Assembly: GCF_016650815.1 (NCBI RefSeq)
Contig: NZ_JAEKEZ010000023.1
Span: 124,001 to 188,000 of the forward strand
Direction: 5' to 3'
DNA from: Pseudomonas sp. TH31
GTDB lineage: Bacteria; Pseudomonadota; Gammaproteobacteria; Pseudomonadales; Pseudomonadaceae
Length of the DNA: 64,000 nucleotides
Position 1 is the stretch's first letter. The number at the start of each line of letters is the position of its first letter. Under the pieces are notes generated by a model. The model was not told the DNA's origin. It saw nothing but the letters and a program-made list of their open reading frames with translations, and searched no databases. Of the stretch, positions 27,877 to 36,571 are shown in pieces. A program made the translations under genes and the position numbers.

Positions 27877-28189
27877 GTTTACCCCCTAAAGGTGATGAAA
27901 TTCATCCAACAAGTGCAGGACCACTGTAGCAAGGCTATGGACACACCGCTGCTTTGCAGGGCCGACAGGCCTGCGACAAATCGACTATGGGGGGGGCACC
28001 GCCGGACTCCCTGATTTGAGTAGCCGCAGCCTTTGCTGTTAAATAGGCAGTGTGTCGCCATGTCCCTATTTTTCGGGGTGTCGCGCATAGGCTGGTACCG
28101 GGTGCGTGTCCACCGCCTCTTATTGTTCTGAAGCGAACCGCGCTCAATCAGCTCCTCCTTGTGATCCGTCTTAACGTGAGTCAATCAAA
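27877..28189. other. divergent intergenic region, dps and cold-shock-domain gene
   Basis: 313 bp between divergent genes, so both promoters should lie here. I find no clear -35/-10 pair, no operator I can name and no reading frame worth calling. A run of eight G occurs near 27990. Confidence 0.5.
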
Positions 28190-28792
28190 ATGTTGAAAAT
28201 CGTCCACCTGCTAATGGGCGCAGCGGCCTTGCTGCTGTCCTTCATCCCTAGCCTGCGATCCGAAGCCGTACCTTACCTGCAACAACCCGATGCGCTGTAC
28301 CTGGCCTTTTTCGGCCTGCTCAACCTGACCCTCGCTCCGGTTATTCCTTACTGGAACAAAGGTCCTCGTCATCAACTGCAAAACCTGGTCAGCTCCCTGC
28401 TGGTCCTGGCTGTCGTATTGCAAACCCTGACGTTGATCGCACCGATGCCGGTTATCGCCGGTCAACCTGCGGTGCTGTTCAGTCTGGTCATTACCCTGGT
28501 CGCCGTGCTCCTGCACCTGGCCATCAGCTTCTACAAATCGTCACCGTCCGCCGCCTCGCCAAGCTATGACATGAGCAACCGCGATACCGGCACCGTCAAG
28601 TGGTTCAACACCTCCAAAGGCTTCGGCTTTATTTCCCGCGACTCCGGCGATGATATTTTCGTGCACTTCCGGGCCATTCGTGGCGAAGGTCACCGCGTCC
28701 TGGTCGAAGGCCAGCGCGTGGAGTTCTCCGTGATGAATCGCGACAAAGGCCTGCAGGCCGAAGATGTGATTGCCGCATTGCCCCGTCGCTGA
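28190..28792 (+). CDS. membrane-anchored cold-shock-domain protein
   Basis: 200 aa. Residues 1-120 contain three or four hydrophobic helices (MLKIVHLLMGAAALLLSFIP; ALYLAFFGLLNLTLAPVIP; LVSSLLVLAVVLQTLTLIA; VLFSLVITLVAVLLHLAISF), a short linker, then a complete cold-shock domain (about 130-198) with TGTVKWFNTSKGFGFI and DIFVHF. Both RNA-binding motifs are intact. The domain would face the cytoplasm if the helices cross an even number of times. As I recall, P. aeruginosa has the same gene beside dps. Role unknown: possibly RNA binding at the membrane. A terminator follows directly. Confidence 0.88.
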   Translation: MLKIVHLLMGAAALLLSFIPSLRSEAVPYLQQPDALYLAFFGLLNLTLAPVIPYWNKGPRHQLQNLVSSLLVLAVVLQTLTLIAPMPVIAGQPAVLFSLVITLVAVLLHLAISFYKSSPSAASPSYDMSNRDTGTVKWFNTSKGFGFISRDSGDDIFVHFRAIRGEGHRVLVEGQRVEFSVMNRDKGLQAEDVIAALPRR

Positions 28793-28803
28793 TTCCAGGC
28801 GAT

Positions 28804-28841
28804 AAAAAAACCGCGAGCAGCCTGGCTGTTCGCGGTTTTTT
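28804..28841. terminator. bidirectional terminator
   Basis: AAAAAAACCGCGA gcagcctggctgt TCGCGGTTTTTTA, symmetric, between the converging cold-shock-domain gene and slyX. Confidence 0.92.
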
Positions 28842-28880
28842 ATTGCGTCGGCTTTTAGCCGGAGACTCAATGCCTTTGAG

Positions 28881-29087
28881 TCAGTAGTGCGGCGGTGGCG
28901 CCTCTTCCTCGGAAGATTCGAACTGGCCGACCATTTCTTCCTGGCGCCTCAGCAGCGCAGCCATTTGCAGTTGCAGGCGCTCGACCACTCGCTGTTGCGT
29001 GACCAGGATATCGTTCAATGACTGAATGGTGTCGTCCTGGAACGCCAGTTGGCTTTCCAGATCGTTGACGCGCTCTTCCAGGCCCAT
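28881..29087 (-). CDS. slyX: SlyX family protein
   Basis: 68 aa, a single coiled coil (MGLEERVNDLESQLAFQDDT...) with a typical PPPHY C-terminus. Function unknown. It starts 3 bp after the HIT gene, so the two form an operon. Confidence 0.93.
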   Translation of the reverse strand: MGLEERVNDLESQLAFQDDTIQSLNDILVTQQRVVERLQLQMAALLRRQEEMVGQFESSEEEAPPPHY

Positions 29088-29090
29088 GTC

Positions 29091-29516
29091 TCAGCCCTCC
29101 AGAAACGTGAATTTGTCGGTCAAGACCAGGCGCAGCCGTTCGCGAATCACCGCGACCTGTTCGTCACTGTAGGGCTTGGCCGGGTGCTTGCCCCAGACCG
29201 GGGCTGGCCAGGCGGCATCCTCACGCTTGCGCACAATCACATGCATATGCAGTTGACTGACAACGTTACCCAGGGCGGCAACGTTCAGCTTGTCGGCGTC
29301 GAACGAGTCCTTGAGCATCTCCGCCAGGGCGGTGGTTTCCTGCCACAACTGCTGTTGATCTGCGACATCTAACTGAAATAACTCGCTGATATCCTCCCGT
29401 CGTGGCACCAGGATGAACCAGGGGTAGTTCGAATCGTTGGACAAGAGCAACCGGCAGAGGGGGAAGTCCCCGATCGGTAACGTGTCTTGTTGAAGTCGTG
29501 GATCTAAAGCGAACAC
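29091..29516 (-). CDS. HIT family hydrolase
   Basis: 141 aa. Nucleotide hydrolase or transferase of the histidine-triad superfamily; true substrate unknown. The motif reads QLHMHVIVRK, so the first His of the usual HxHxH triad is Gln while the next two remain. I chose GTG 29516 (FALDPRLQQDTLPIGDF follows): GGGAG lies 8 nt upstream and homology starts there, whereas the longer frame from 29639 adds unrelated residues. Leads the two-gene unit with slyX. Confidence 0.9.
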   Translation of the reverse strand: MFALDPRLQQDTLPIGDFPLCRLLLSNDSNYPWFILVPRREDISELFQLDVADQQQLWQETTALAEMLKDSFDADKLNVAALGNVVSQLHMHVIVRKREDAAWPAPVWGKHPAKPYSDEQVAVIRERLRLVLTDKFTFLEG

Positions 29517-30430
29517 TGTGCGCACTCCCGCCGGTTTCATCATTTTCAGCTTAGCGCCCCTCATCCGAGGCTGCGCGCCAAGCGACAGGACGGCAGCATA
29601 CCTGCGAATGCCCCGGGCTTCACGACGAACCGTACTCATGGCCAGAGCGGCCTATTCAGCAACGCGGGACAAGCGCCCCGACATGAGACATTTTTTACTG
29701 GAGCGCACCATTACAGAACCGATAACCACAAAAAAAACGCTGGAATGACCCACTGATATCCGTACGTTTTCATGCCCTGAACGTGCGCACTGTGTGAATT
29801 CGGTACAGCGATTAAAATTTTTTGCACCAAAACCGCACAGCGCGTCTACGCTGAGTGCGTCGGGTTGCGCCAATTACTCACTTTTGGTGTGAACCGGTAA
29901 CGTTTTTTGTGGTCGCCCGAGGAGCGCGATGTGGCAACACCATGCAAACCATGGCGTCAAGTGCAAACAAAACGCACTTGAAACCCCCGATTTTATGAGG
30001 TTTTTACAGCAGCAAGCAGGCCCACAGAAAAAAACAGCTGCGGATTTCCGGTTTGAGCACGCTTGTTGCATTCACACCCATATCGCCTATAAGCGCCCCG
30101 CTGGAAGTGGGAACCTTAAGGCAAATAAAAACAGTGGCAGGGTTGCCCGATGGAGATTCAAACGTTTCACCAGGGACTCTTTTTACCGATGCTCAAACCC
30201 AGAAAAACAACGCTAAAGTTGTCAATCCGGTTGCGTCGGGGCAGTGAATTTGCGACATCTACCGAGCCGTTTGCGACAGGGTCGTAAAGAAGCTGAAAGG
30301 TTAGATACGCAAGTATCGCCAACATTGTCGGCGTGATATAAGTTTGCGCCGACACAAAAAGAAAGAGCCGCCCAGATAATAAAACAGGTGGGACGGCAGT
30401 ACTCTTCTAAAACCAAAGGAGCAAATCACG
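29517..30430. other. 914-bp divergent intergenic region, HIT gene and oprD
   Basis: No convincing gene on either strand. It holds the ArgR-like direct repeat at 30252-30278, a short palindrome GATAC-gcaa-GTATC near 30305, and an AT-rich stretch around 29720-29830. Near 30064, TTGCAT-N16-TATAAG could be a sigma-70 promoter. The unusual length suggests a long oprD leader or an unannotated small RNA. Confidence 0.55.
30252..30278 (-). promoter_or_regulatory. ArgR-type direct repeat upstream of oprD
   Basis: On the minus strand, two TGTCGC half-sites (30273-30278 and 30252-30257) are spaced exactly 21 bp apart. That is the period of the Pseudomonas ArgR site, two direct TGTCGC-N8-AA-N5 half-sites; the downstream AA is not conserved here. 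P. aeruginosa oprD is induced by arginine through ArgR. The site is about 155-180 bp upstream of the ATG. Confidence 0.55.
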
Positions 30431-31759
30431 ATGCGCGTGATGAAGTGGAGCATGATCGCACTGGCAGTTGCAGCAGCCGCCAGTACTCAATTGGCTACGG
30501 CCGCACCTTTCGTAAGTGACCAGGCTGAAGCCAAAGGTTTTGTAGATGGCAGCAAGTTAGACCTGCTGGTTCGTAACTACTACTTTAACCGTGACAACAA
30601 AAACGGCGCGAACGACCAGAAAGACTGGACCCAGGGCATTTTGGGCAACTTCAGCTCTGGCTACACCCAAGGGACTGTTGGCGTCGGCATTGATGCGTTC
30701 GGTTACCTGGCAATCAAACTGGACGGTGGCGACGGCACTGGCGGCACCGGCAACATGAGCCGCGACGCCGATGGCCACGTTAACAACAGCCAAGGCAAAG
30801 CCGGCGCTGCTGTTAAATTCCGCATTTCCAAAACCGAGCTGAAAATCGGTGACATGCAGCCAAGCACTGCTCCAGTGTTCGCTGTTGGTGGTTCCCGTAT
30901 CCTTCCTCAAACTGCCAGCGGTTTCCAACTGCAAAGCAGTGAAGTCAAAGACCTTGACCTCGAAGGCGGCCACTTCACCTCGTCCACCAGCCAGGACCGC
31001 AACGCCCGTGACGGCGGCCTGTATGCGACCTACGCCGGTGTAGAAGCCAGCTCCATCGACTACGTCGGCGGCAAGTACGGCATCACCGACAACCTGACCG
31101 CATCGTTGTATGGCGCAAAACTGGAAGACATCTGGAACCAGTACTACGCCAACATGAACTACACCATCCCGCTGGGTGGCGATCAGTCGGTTAACCTGGA
31201 CGGTAACATCTACCGCACCACCGACACCGGTAGCGCAAAAGCAGGCGAAATCAGCAACACCGCCTTCTCCCTGGCCGCGGCTTACTCGTTCTTGAAAGCA
31301 CACACCCTGACCGTCGCTTTCCAGAAGGTTAACGGTGACACGCCGTTCGACTATATCGGTGTAGGTACGAACAACCGTGGTGGCGACTCGATTTTCCTCG
31401 CCAACTCCATCCAGTATTCCGACTTTAACGGCGCAGGCGAGAAATCGGCTCAAATCCGTTACGACCTGAAAATGGCCGAGTACGGCGTTCCTGGTCTGAG
31501 CTTCATGACCCGTTACGTTAAAGGTTGGGACATCGACGGTACCAAAACTCCAGCAGGTTCTGCTTACGCTGGCCTGTACGGCGAAGATGGCAAACACCAC
31601 GAAACCAACCTGGAAGCCAAGTACGTAGTACAGACTGGCCCAGCTAAAGACCTGTCGTTCCGTATTCGTCAAGCATGGCACCGTGCCAACGCCGACGAGA
31701 AAGAAGGCGACATCAACGAGTTCCGCCTGATCGTTGACTACCCACTGTCGATCTTGTAA
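30431..31759 (+). CDS. oprD: OprD family basic amino-acid porin
   Basis: 442 aa. Signal peptide MRVMKWSMIALAVAAAASTQLATA, then an 18-strand barrel in the outer membrane; the last residue is not aromatic, the C-terminus being FRLIVDYPLSIL as in P. aeruginosa OprD. Starts FVSDQAEAKGFVDGSKLDLL, also matching OprD. It takes up arginine and other basic amino acids, and in P. aeruginosa also carbapenems. AAAGGAG is the ribosome site. Neighbours (HIT, slyX) also match the oprD locus. The 914-bp upstream region has an ArgR-like site. Confidence 0.93.
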   Translation: MRVMKWSMIALAVAAAASTQLATAAPFVSDQAEAKGFVDGSKLDLLVRNYYFNRDNKNGANDQKDWTQGILGNFSSGYTQGTVGVGIDAFGYLAIKLDGGDGTGGTGNMSRDADGHVNNSQGKAGAAVKFRISKTELKIGDMQPSTAPVFAVGGSRILPQTASGFQLQSSEVKDLDLEGGHFTSSTSQDRNARDGGLYATYAGVEASSIDYVGGKYGITDNLTASLYGAKLEDIWNQYYANMNYTIPLGGDQSVNLDGNIYRTTDTGSAKAGEISNTAFSLAAAYSFLKAHTLTVAFQKVNGDTPFDYIGVGTNNRGGDSIFLANSIQYSDFNGAGEKSAQIRYDLKMAEYGVPGLSFMTRYVKGWDIDGTKTPAGSAYAGLYGEDGKHHETNLEAKYVVQTGPAKDLSFRIRQAWHRANADEKEGDINEFRLIVDYPLSIL

Positions 31760-31784
31760 TCGCAGTTGGTTAGTTAGTAAGCAT

Positions 31785-31818
31785 AAAAAAGGCCCATCTT
31801 CGGATGGGCCTTTTTTTT
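31785..31818. terminator. bidirectional terminator, oprD and mscS
   Basis: AAAAAAGGCCCATC ttcg GATGGGCCTTTTTTTT: a strong hairpin with a UUCG-type loop, between converging genes. Confidence 0.94.
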
Positions 31819-31899
31819 AACTGTTGCACAGCACTTTAATGGTTAGCTTGCTACTCAATATCGCCTGACTCGTCAGTCAGGCATTAATTGAACTCAACC

Positions 31900-32742
31900 T
31901 CAATTCACCGATGCTTCCTGAACCACGCGAATAACCCGCTGTGGTAATGGAATATTAATACCGGCGGTCTTCAAACGATCGCGGGATTGTTCGTTGAACA
32001 GGAACATCACATCCCAGTAGTCCGCGGTCTTGACCCAAACACGCAGCGAAACAGTAATCGAACTGTCGCCGAGGGTCGAAATAACAGCCTGCGGTGCAGG
32101 CTCGGTCATGATTCGCTCGTCTTTAGCCAGTTCCAGCAACACTTCACGGGCTTTCTGCAGGTCCGCTTCGTAGTCCACGCCGACATCGAACACGACTTTA
32201 CGAGTCGGCTGACGGTTGGTATTGGTGATAATGCCGTTGGACAGTACACCGTTAGGCACGATGACTGTCTTGTTGTCGCCCGTACGCAGGATCGTATGAA
32301 AGATCTGAATGCTGTCGACAGTACCTGCCGTGCCTTGAGCCTCGATCCAGTCACCAATGCGGAATGGACGGAACAACAGAATCAATACCCCGCCAGCGAA
32401 GTTCGCCAGGCTGCCCTGCAAAGCCAGACCGATGGCCAGGCCGGCCGCACCGATAGCTGCCACGAACGAAGTGGTTTCAACTCCGATCATCGAGGCGACG
32501 CTGACAATCAGCAGCACCTTGAGAATGATGTTGGCCAGGCTGCTGATAAAGCCCTGCAACGCCAGGTCAGCGTTACGCAGTGCGAGCAACCCGCCGAGCT
32601 TTTGCGCGACCTTATTGATCAACCACCAGCCGATGGCCAGGGTAATCACTGCCAGCAACACGCGGCTGCCGTATTCCATGATCATCGGAATCCAGGCTTG
32701 AGACGCCTTGACCAGATTGTCCACTTCAGTATTCAAGTCCAT
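31900..32742 (-). CDS. small-conductance mechanosensitive channel MscS
   Basis: 280 aa. Three membrane helices; the pore helix has the Ala/Gly pattern GAAGLAIGLALQGSLANFAGGVLILLF (about 95-120), followed by the beta domain (FRIGDWIEAQGTAGTV) and a cytoplasmic cage. It releases solutes on osmotic downshock. Terminator shared with oprD. GGAGAAAGT precedes the ATG. Confidence 0.94.
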   Translation of the reverse strand: MDLNTEVDNLVKASQAWIPMIMEYGSRVLLAVITLAIGWWLINKVAQKLGGLLALRNADLALQGFISSLANIILKVLLIVSVASMIGVETTSFVAAIGAAGLAIGLALQGSLANFAGGVLILLFRPFRIGDWIEAQGTAGTVDSIQIFHTILRTGDNKTVIVPNGVLSNGIITNTNRQPTRKVVFDVGVDYEADLQKAREVLLELAKDERIMTEPAPQAVISTLGDSSITVSLRVWVKTADYWDVMFLFNEQSRDRLKTAGINIPLPQRVIRVVQEASVN

Positions 32743-32821
32743 CTACTTTCTCCTGATTTCCGGCCATCCGGCACGCGAAAAATAAGCGGCAGAAAAGGCC
32801 CGCCGGGTTAAGCACAATCAA

Positions 32822-32925
32822 GGTGGGAGCGGGCTTGCTCCGGGCGGCGTTCCGACGAACGCGGTGTGTCATTCAACAGTGATGTTGGCTGATACGGCCC
32901 CTTCGCGAGCAAGCCCGCTCCCACA
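32822..32925. repeat. REPIN of the GTGGGAGCGGGC family
   Basis: Arms GTGGGAGCGGGCTTGCTCC and GCGAGCAAGCCCGCTCCCAC flank about 60 bp between mscS and yajQ. The left arm diverges after TTGCTC. Confidence 0.88.
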
Positions 32926-32943
32926 GGTTCCCGCGGTGAGAGC

Positions 32944-33429
32944 TTAGTCGCGGAAGTTGTTGAACTGCAGCGGCATGTCGAACGTCTTCGCGCGCAGGGC
33001 CGCGATGGCTTCCTGCAAATCGTCACGCTTCTTGCCGGTGATACGCACCTGCTCGCCCTGAATGGCGGCCTGGACCTTGAGCTTGGCGTCCTTGACGTGA
33101 GCGACGATTTTCTTCGCCAGCTCTTTGTCGATGCCTTCCTTGAGAACGGCTTCCTGTTTCATCAGCTTGCCCGATGCGTAGGCGTCCTTGACTTCAAGGC
33201 ACTGCACATCGATTTTGCGCTTGACCAGAGCCAGCTTGAGGATCTCGATCATCGCTTCGAGCTGGAAATCGGCTTCAGCGGTCAGGTTGACAGCCAGGTC
33301 CTTTTCCTTGAACTCGAAGGTGCCCTTGCCTTTCAGGTCATAACGACGATCGAGTTCCTTGACGGCGTTCTCGACCGCGTTGGTGACTTCGTGTTTGTCC
33401 AGTTCGGATACCACGTCGAACGACGGCAT
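32944..33429 (-). CDS. yajQ: YajQ family nucleotide-binding protein
   Basis: 161 aa, DUF520. Begins MPSFDVVSELDKHEVTNAVENA; two ferredoxin-like halves. YajQ proteins bind nucleotides and RNA, and a Xanthomonas homologue binds cyclic di-GMP. ATG 33429 with GGAGAAACT upstream is preferred over the earlier ATG at 33453. Confidence 0.95.
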   Translation of the reverse strand: MPSFDVVSELDKHEVTNAVENAVKELDRRYDLKGKGTFEFKEKDLAVNLTAEADFQLEAMIEILKLALVKRKIDVQCLEVKDAYASGKLMKQEAVLKEGIDKELAKKIVAHVKDAKLKVQAAIQGEQVRITGKKRDDLQEAIAALRAKTFDMPLQFNNFRD

Positions 33430-33569
33430 GTAGTTTCTCCAATAAAAAGGCACGCTCGATAGCGATGGAGCGTGCTTGGCTTGCGGTTAAAATCGGGCTC
33501 ATTATAACGGGTCTTTCCCCACCGATACTGCGAGCCTCACATGCCTGCCTCAAACCGAGCAAAAAGCTG

Positions 33570-34487
33570 ATGTCCACCACCTGGCATATTCTGGGCGCCG
33601 GCAGCCTCGGCACGTTGTGGGCCACACGCCTGGCACGGGCCGGGGTTGCAGTCCGGCTGATCGTGCGAGATGAGCAACGCTTGCAGGCCTATCAAGCGGC
33701 CGGCGGTCTGACGCTGGTGGAACACGGTGTAGCAAAAACCTATGACATACCCGGCGAAACGCCCGACGGCGATGAGCCGATCAGTCGACTGCTGGTGGCC
33801 TGCAAAGCCTACGACGCCGAAAAAGCCGTGGCCCGACTGGCGCCGCGCCTGGCCCCTGGCGCCGAGCTGATTCTGTTACAGAACGGCCTCGGCAGCCAGG
33901 ATGCCGTTGCCGCACGCGTGCCTCAGGCTCGCTGCATCAGCGCGTCGAGCACCGAAGGTGCGTTTCGTGATGGCGACTGGCGCGTGGTGTTCGCCGGTCA
34001 TGGTTACACCTGGCTGGGGGACGCCGGTCATCCGGTTGCGCCGATCTGGCTGGATGATTTGAGCGCCGCCGGGATTCCCCACGAGTGGAGCACCGAGATC
34101 CTGACCCGCCTGTGGCGAAAACTTGCGCTCAACTGTGCGATCAACCCACTGACCGTGCTGCACGACTGTCGCAACGGCGGTTTACAGCAGCACCAGTGCG
34201 AAGTCGCCACCCTCTGCGCCGAGCTGACCGACTTGCTGGAGCGTTGCGGCCAACCGGCTGCCGCCGAACACCTGCAACAGGAAGTCGAGCGGGTGATCCA
34301 GGCCACCGCCGCCAATTACTCCTCGATGTATCAGGATGTGGCCCATCAGCGCCGGACCGAAATCAGCTACCTATTGGGTCATGTCTGCAAAGTCGCGGCC
34401 CGACACCAACTGAACCTGCCGCATCTCCATCAGCTTGAATCAAGGTTGGTCACCCATCTGCACAGCCTTGGATTGCCCAGCGACTGA
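33570..34487 (+). CDS. panE: 2-dehydropantoate 2-reductase family protein
   Basis: 305 aa. Ketopantoate reductase makes pantoate for coenzyme A using NADPH. The Rossmann start WHILGAGSLGTLWATRLARAG holds the GxGxxG motif; the mid-region KLALNCAINPLTVL matches the catalytic helix with its Lys and Asn. ATG 33570 starts the fold; the frame is open upstream but overlaps the yajQ promoter region. PanE paralogues exist, so the exact substrate is inferred. It is 36 bp before the sensor kinase. Confidence 0.87.
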   Translation: MSTTWHILGAGSLGTLWATRLARAGVAVRLIVRDEQRLQAYQAAGGLTLVEHGVAKTYDIPGETPDGDEPISRLLVACKAYDAEKAVARLAPRLAPGAELILLQNGLGSQDAVAARVPQARCISASSTEGAFRDGDWRVVFAGHGYTWLGDAGHPVAPIWLDDLSAAGIPHEWSTEILTRLWRKLALNCAINPLTVLHDCRNGGLQQHQCEVATLCAELTDLLERCGQPAAAEHLQQEVERVIQATAANYSSMYQDVAHQRRTEISYLLGHVCKVAARHQLNLPHLHQLESRLVTHLHSLGLPSD

Positions 34488-34523
34488 GCAGCGGCTACGC
34501 TGGCCACTTGTTCCTTTGCAGCG

Positions 34524-36569
34524 ATGAACCTGATGCCACTGCGCCAGCGCCTCGAAAACCTTCCCGTCGGCCAGAAACTGCTGGCCGCCCTGCTGGTGCT
34601 GTTGATCACCGTCCTGCTGGTCGCCAACCTGACCTTTATCAGCGCCGCGTATTACATTTCCCAGGAAAGCATGGCGCCCCAGGCCTTGCAGACCATCGGT
34701 CGACTGGTGTCCAACCCGAGCCTGGTGTCCGAGGCATTGAAGTCGCCACAAAGCGCCGATCGCCTGCTCAACGAACTCAACAGCTATTCACCGTTGCGTG
34801 CTGCGGCGCTCTATGACGGCAACGGCGAACGCCTGGCGCAATTGCAGCACGGCGACAAGCTCAGGCTGCCCGAGCGCTACAAGCACATCGAAGCCTGGCA
34901 AGCCACAGAGTTTCGCAGCAATCAAATCATCACCCTGCCCCGCCCCGGCACCGATCCAGGCCACCTGCTCCTGGTGGCCAGCAGCGAACTACCGATGGCG
35001 TTCTACACCGGGACCCTGACTGCGAGCCTGGGAATCCTGATCTTCAGCGTGCTGCTGTGGCTGGTGATCGCCCGGCAGATCAAACGCCTGATTACCCGAC
35101 CGATTCATGAACTCGAAGAGCTGTCCCGGCAGGTCACCCGCGAAGAAAACTACGCCCTGCGCGCCTCCCGGGGCAACCACGATGAAATCGGCAGCCTCGC
35201 CGAGGCGTTCAATACCATGCTCTCGCGCATTGAAGCCCGGGAGCAGCAGCTCAAACGCGCCCGGGACGATTCCCAGGCCGCTTACGATCAGGCCCAGGGC
35301 CTGGCGGAAGAAACCCGCCATACCAACCGCAAGCTGGAACTGGAAGTCCAGGTCCGGAGCAAGATAGAGAAGAAGCTCACCGGTTTCCAGAACTACCTCA
35401 ACAGCATCATCGACTCCATGCCATCGGCGTTGATCGCCCTCGACGAGCAGCTCTACGTAACCCAGTGGAATCAGGAAGCCAGCGCCTTGTCCGGCACGCG
35501 CCTGGATGAAGCACTGAACCAGCCGATCTTCCTGGCGTTCGAACCGCTCAAGCCGTTTCTGCCGCAACTCAAGCAAACCGTCGAGCAGCACACCGTGGCC
35601 AAGATCGAGCGGGTGACCTGGTTCAAGGACGACGAACCCAAGCACTACGCCCTGACCTTCTACCCGCTGATGGGGGGTGCCGGGCGCGGCGTGGTGATCC
35701 GGATCGATGACATCACCCAGCGTTTGTCCCTGGAAGAAATGATGGTGCAGTCGGAAAAAATGCTCTCGGTCGGTGGCCTCGCGGCCGGTATGGCCCACGA
35801 AATCAACAACCCGCTGGGCGCGATCCTGCACAACGTGCAGAACATCCGTCGACGCCTGTCTCCCGAACTGCCGAAAAACCTCGAAACCGCCGAACAACTG
35901 GGGATCGAACTGGACGTGGTCAATCGCTACCTGCAAGGCCGGGAAGTGCCGCAGTTGCTCGATGGCATCCAGCAGGCCGGCGCACGGGCGGCAAAGATTG
36001 TCACGCACATGCTCAGCTTCAGCCGTCGCAGCACCCGGCAAATGGCGCCGTGCGACCTGCCGGCATTGATCGATCAAGCGGTGGACATCGCCGGCAATGA
36101 CTTTGACCTGGCCATCGGCTTCGACTTCAAGGGCCAGGCGATCATTCGCCAGTTCGACCCGGCGCTGGGCCCGGTGCCCGGCACCGCCAACGAACTGGAA
36201 CAGGTGCTGCTCAACTTGCTGAAAAACGCTGCCCAGGCCATTCATCAACGCGAAGACGACCGCGAACCGGGGCGGATAATCCTGCGCACCAAGCTCAATC
36301 CGCCCTGGGCGGAAATCCAGGTCGAGGACAACGGCGTCGGCATGAGCGAGAACGTGCGCAAACGCACCTTCGAACCGTTCTTCACCACCAAGGAAATCGG
36401 CCAGGGCACCGGCCTTGGGCTGTCGGTGTCGTATTTCATCATCACCAACAACCACAAGGGTCAGATGGAAGTGCAGTCGACCCTGGGCCAAGGCACCTGC
36501 TTTACCTTGCGCCTGCCGTTGGCGGGCACCCCGCTCGTCTCTCAAGAACTCAATCAGCTACCGAGGTAA
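34524..36569 (+). CDS. membrane sensor histidine kinase (HAMP-PAS-HisKA)
   Basis: 681 aa. Membrane helix near 15-37, a periplasmic sensor of about 115 residues, second helix near 155-178, HAMP (about 180-235), a coiled coil, PAS domain (about 290-400), then HisKA with the phospho-acceptor His in GMAHEINNPLG and an ATPase domain with NLLKNAAQAI, VEDNGVGM and GTGLGLSV. As I recall, it matches the P. aeruginosa PA4398 kinase linked to swarming. No response regulator lies next to it here. It starts 36 bp after panE and ends 2 bp before the adenosyltransferase gene. Confidence 0.9.
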   Translation: MNLMPLRQRLENLPVGQKLLAALLVLLITVLLVANLTFISAAYYISQESMAPQALQTIGRLVSNPSLVSEALKSPQSADRLLNELNSYSPLRAAALYDGNGERLAQLQHGDKLRLPERYKHIEAWQATEFRSNQIITLPRPGTDPGHLLLVASSELPMAFYTGTLTASLGILIFSVLLWLVIARQIKRLITRPIHELEELSRQVTREENYALRASRGNHDEIGSLAEAFNTMLSRIEAREQQLKRARDDSQAAYDQAQGLAEETRHTNRKLELEVQVRSKIEKKLTGFQNYLNSIIDSMPSALIALDEQLYVTQWNQEASALSGTRLDEALNQPIFLAFEPLKPFLPQLKQTVEQHTVAKIERVTWFKDDEPKHYALTFYPLMGGAGRGVVIRIDDITQRLSLEEMMVQSEKMLSVGGLAAGMAHEINNPLGAILHNVQNIRRRLSPELPKNLETAEQLGIELDVVNRYLQGREVPQLLDGIQQAGARAAKIVTHMLSFSRRSTRQMAPCDLPALIDQAVDIAGNDFDLAIGFDFKGQAIIRQFDPALGPVPGTANELEQVLLNLLKNAAQAIHQREDDREPGRIILRTKLNPPWAEIQVEDNGVGMSENVRKRTFEPFFTTKEIGQGTGLGLSVSYFIITNNHKGQMEVQSTLGQGTCFTLRLPLAGTPLVSQELNQLPR

Positions 36570-36571
36570 CC

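Noticed and set aside
29652..29873. 73-codon minus-strand frame in the oprD upstream region
   Set aside because: Odd composition, no ribosome site and no recognised family.
30053..30247. 64-codon plus-strand frame upstream of oprD
   Set aside because: Non-ATG start, no ribosome site, low resemblance to real coding sequence.
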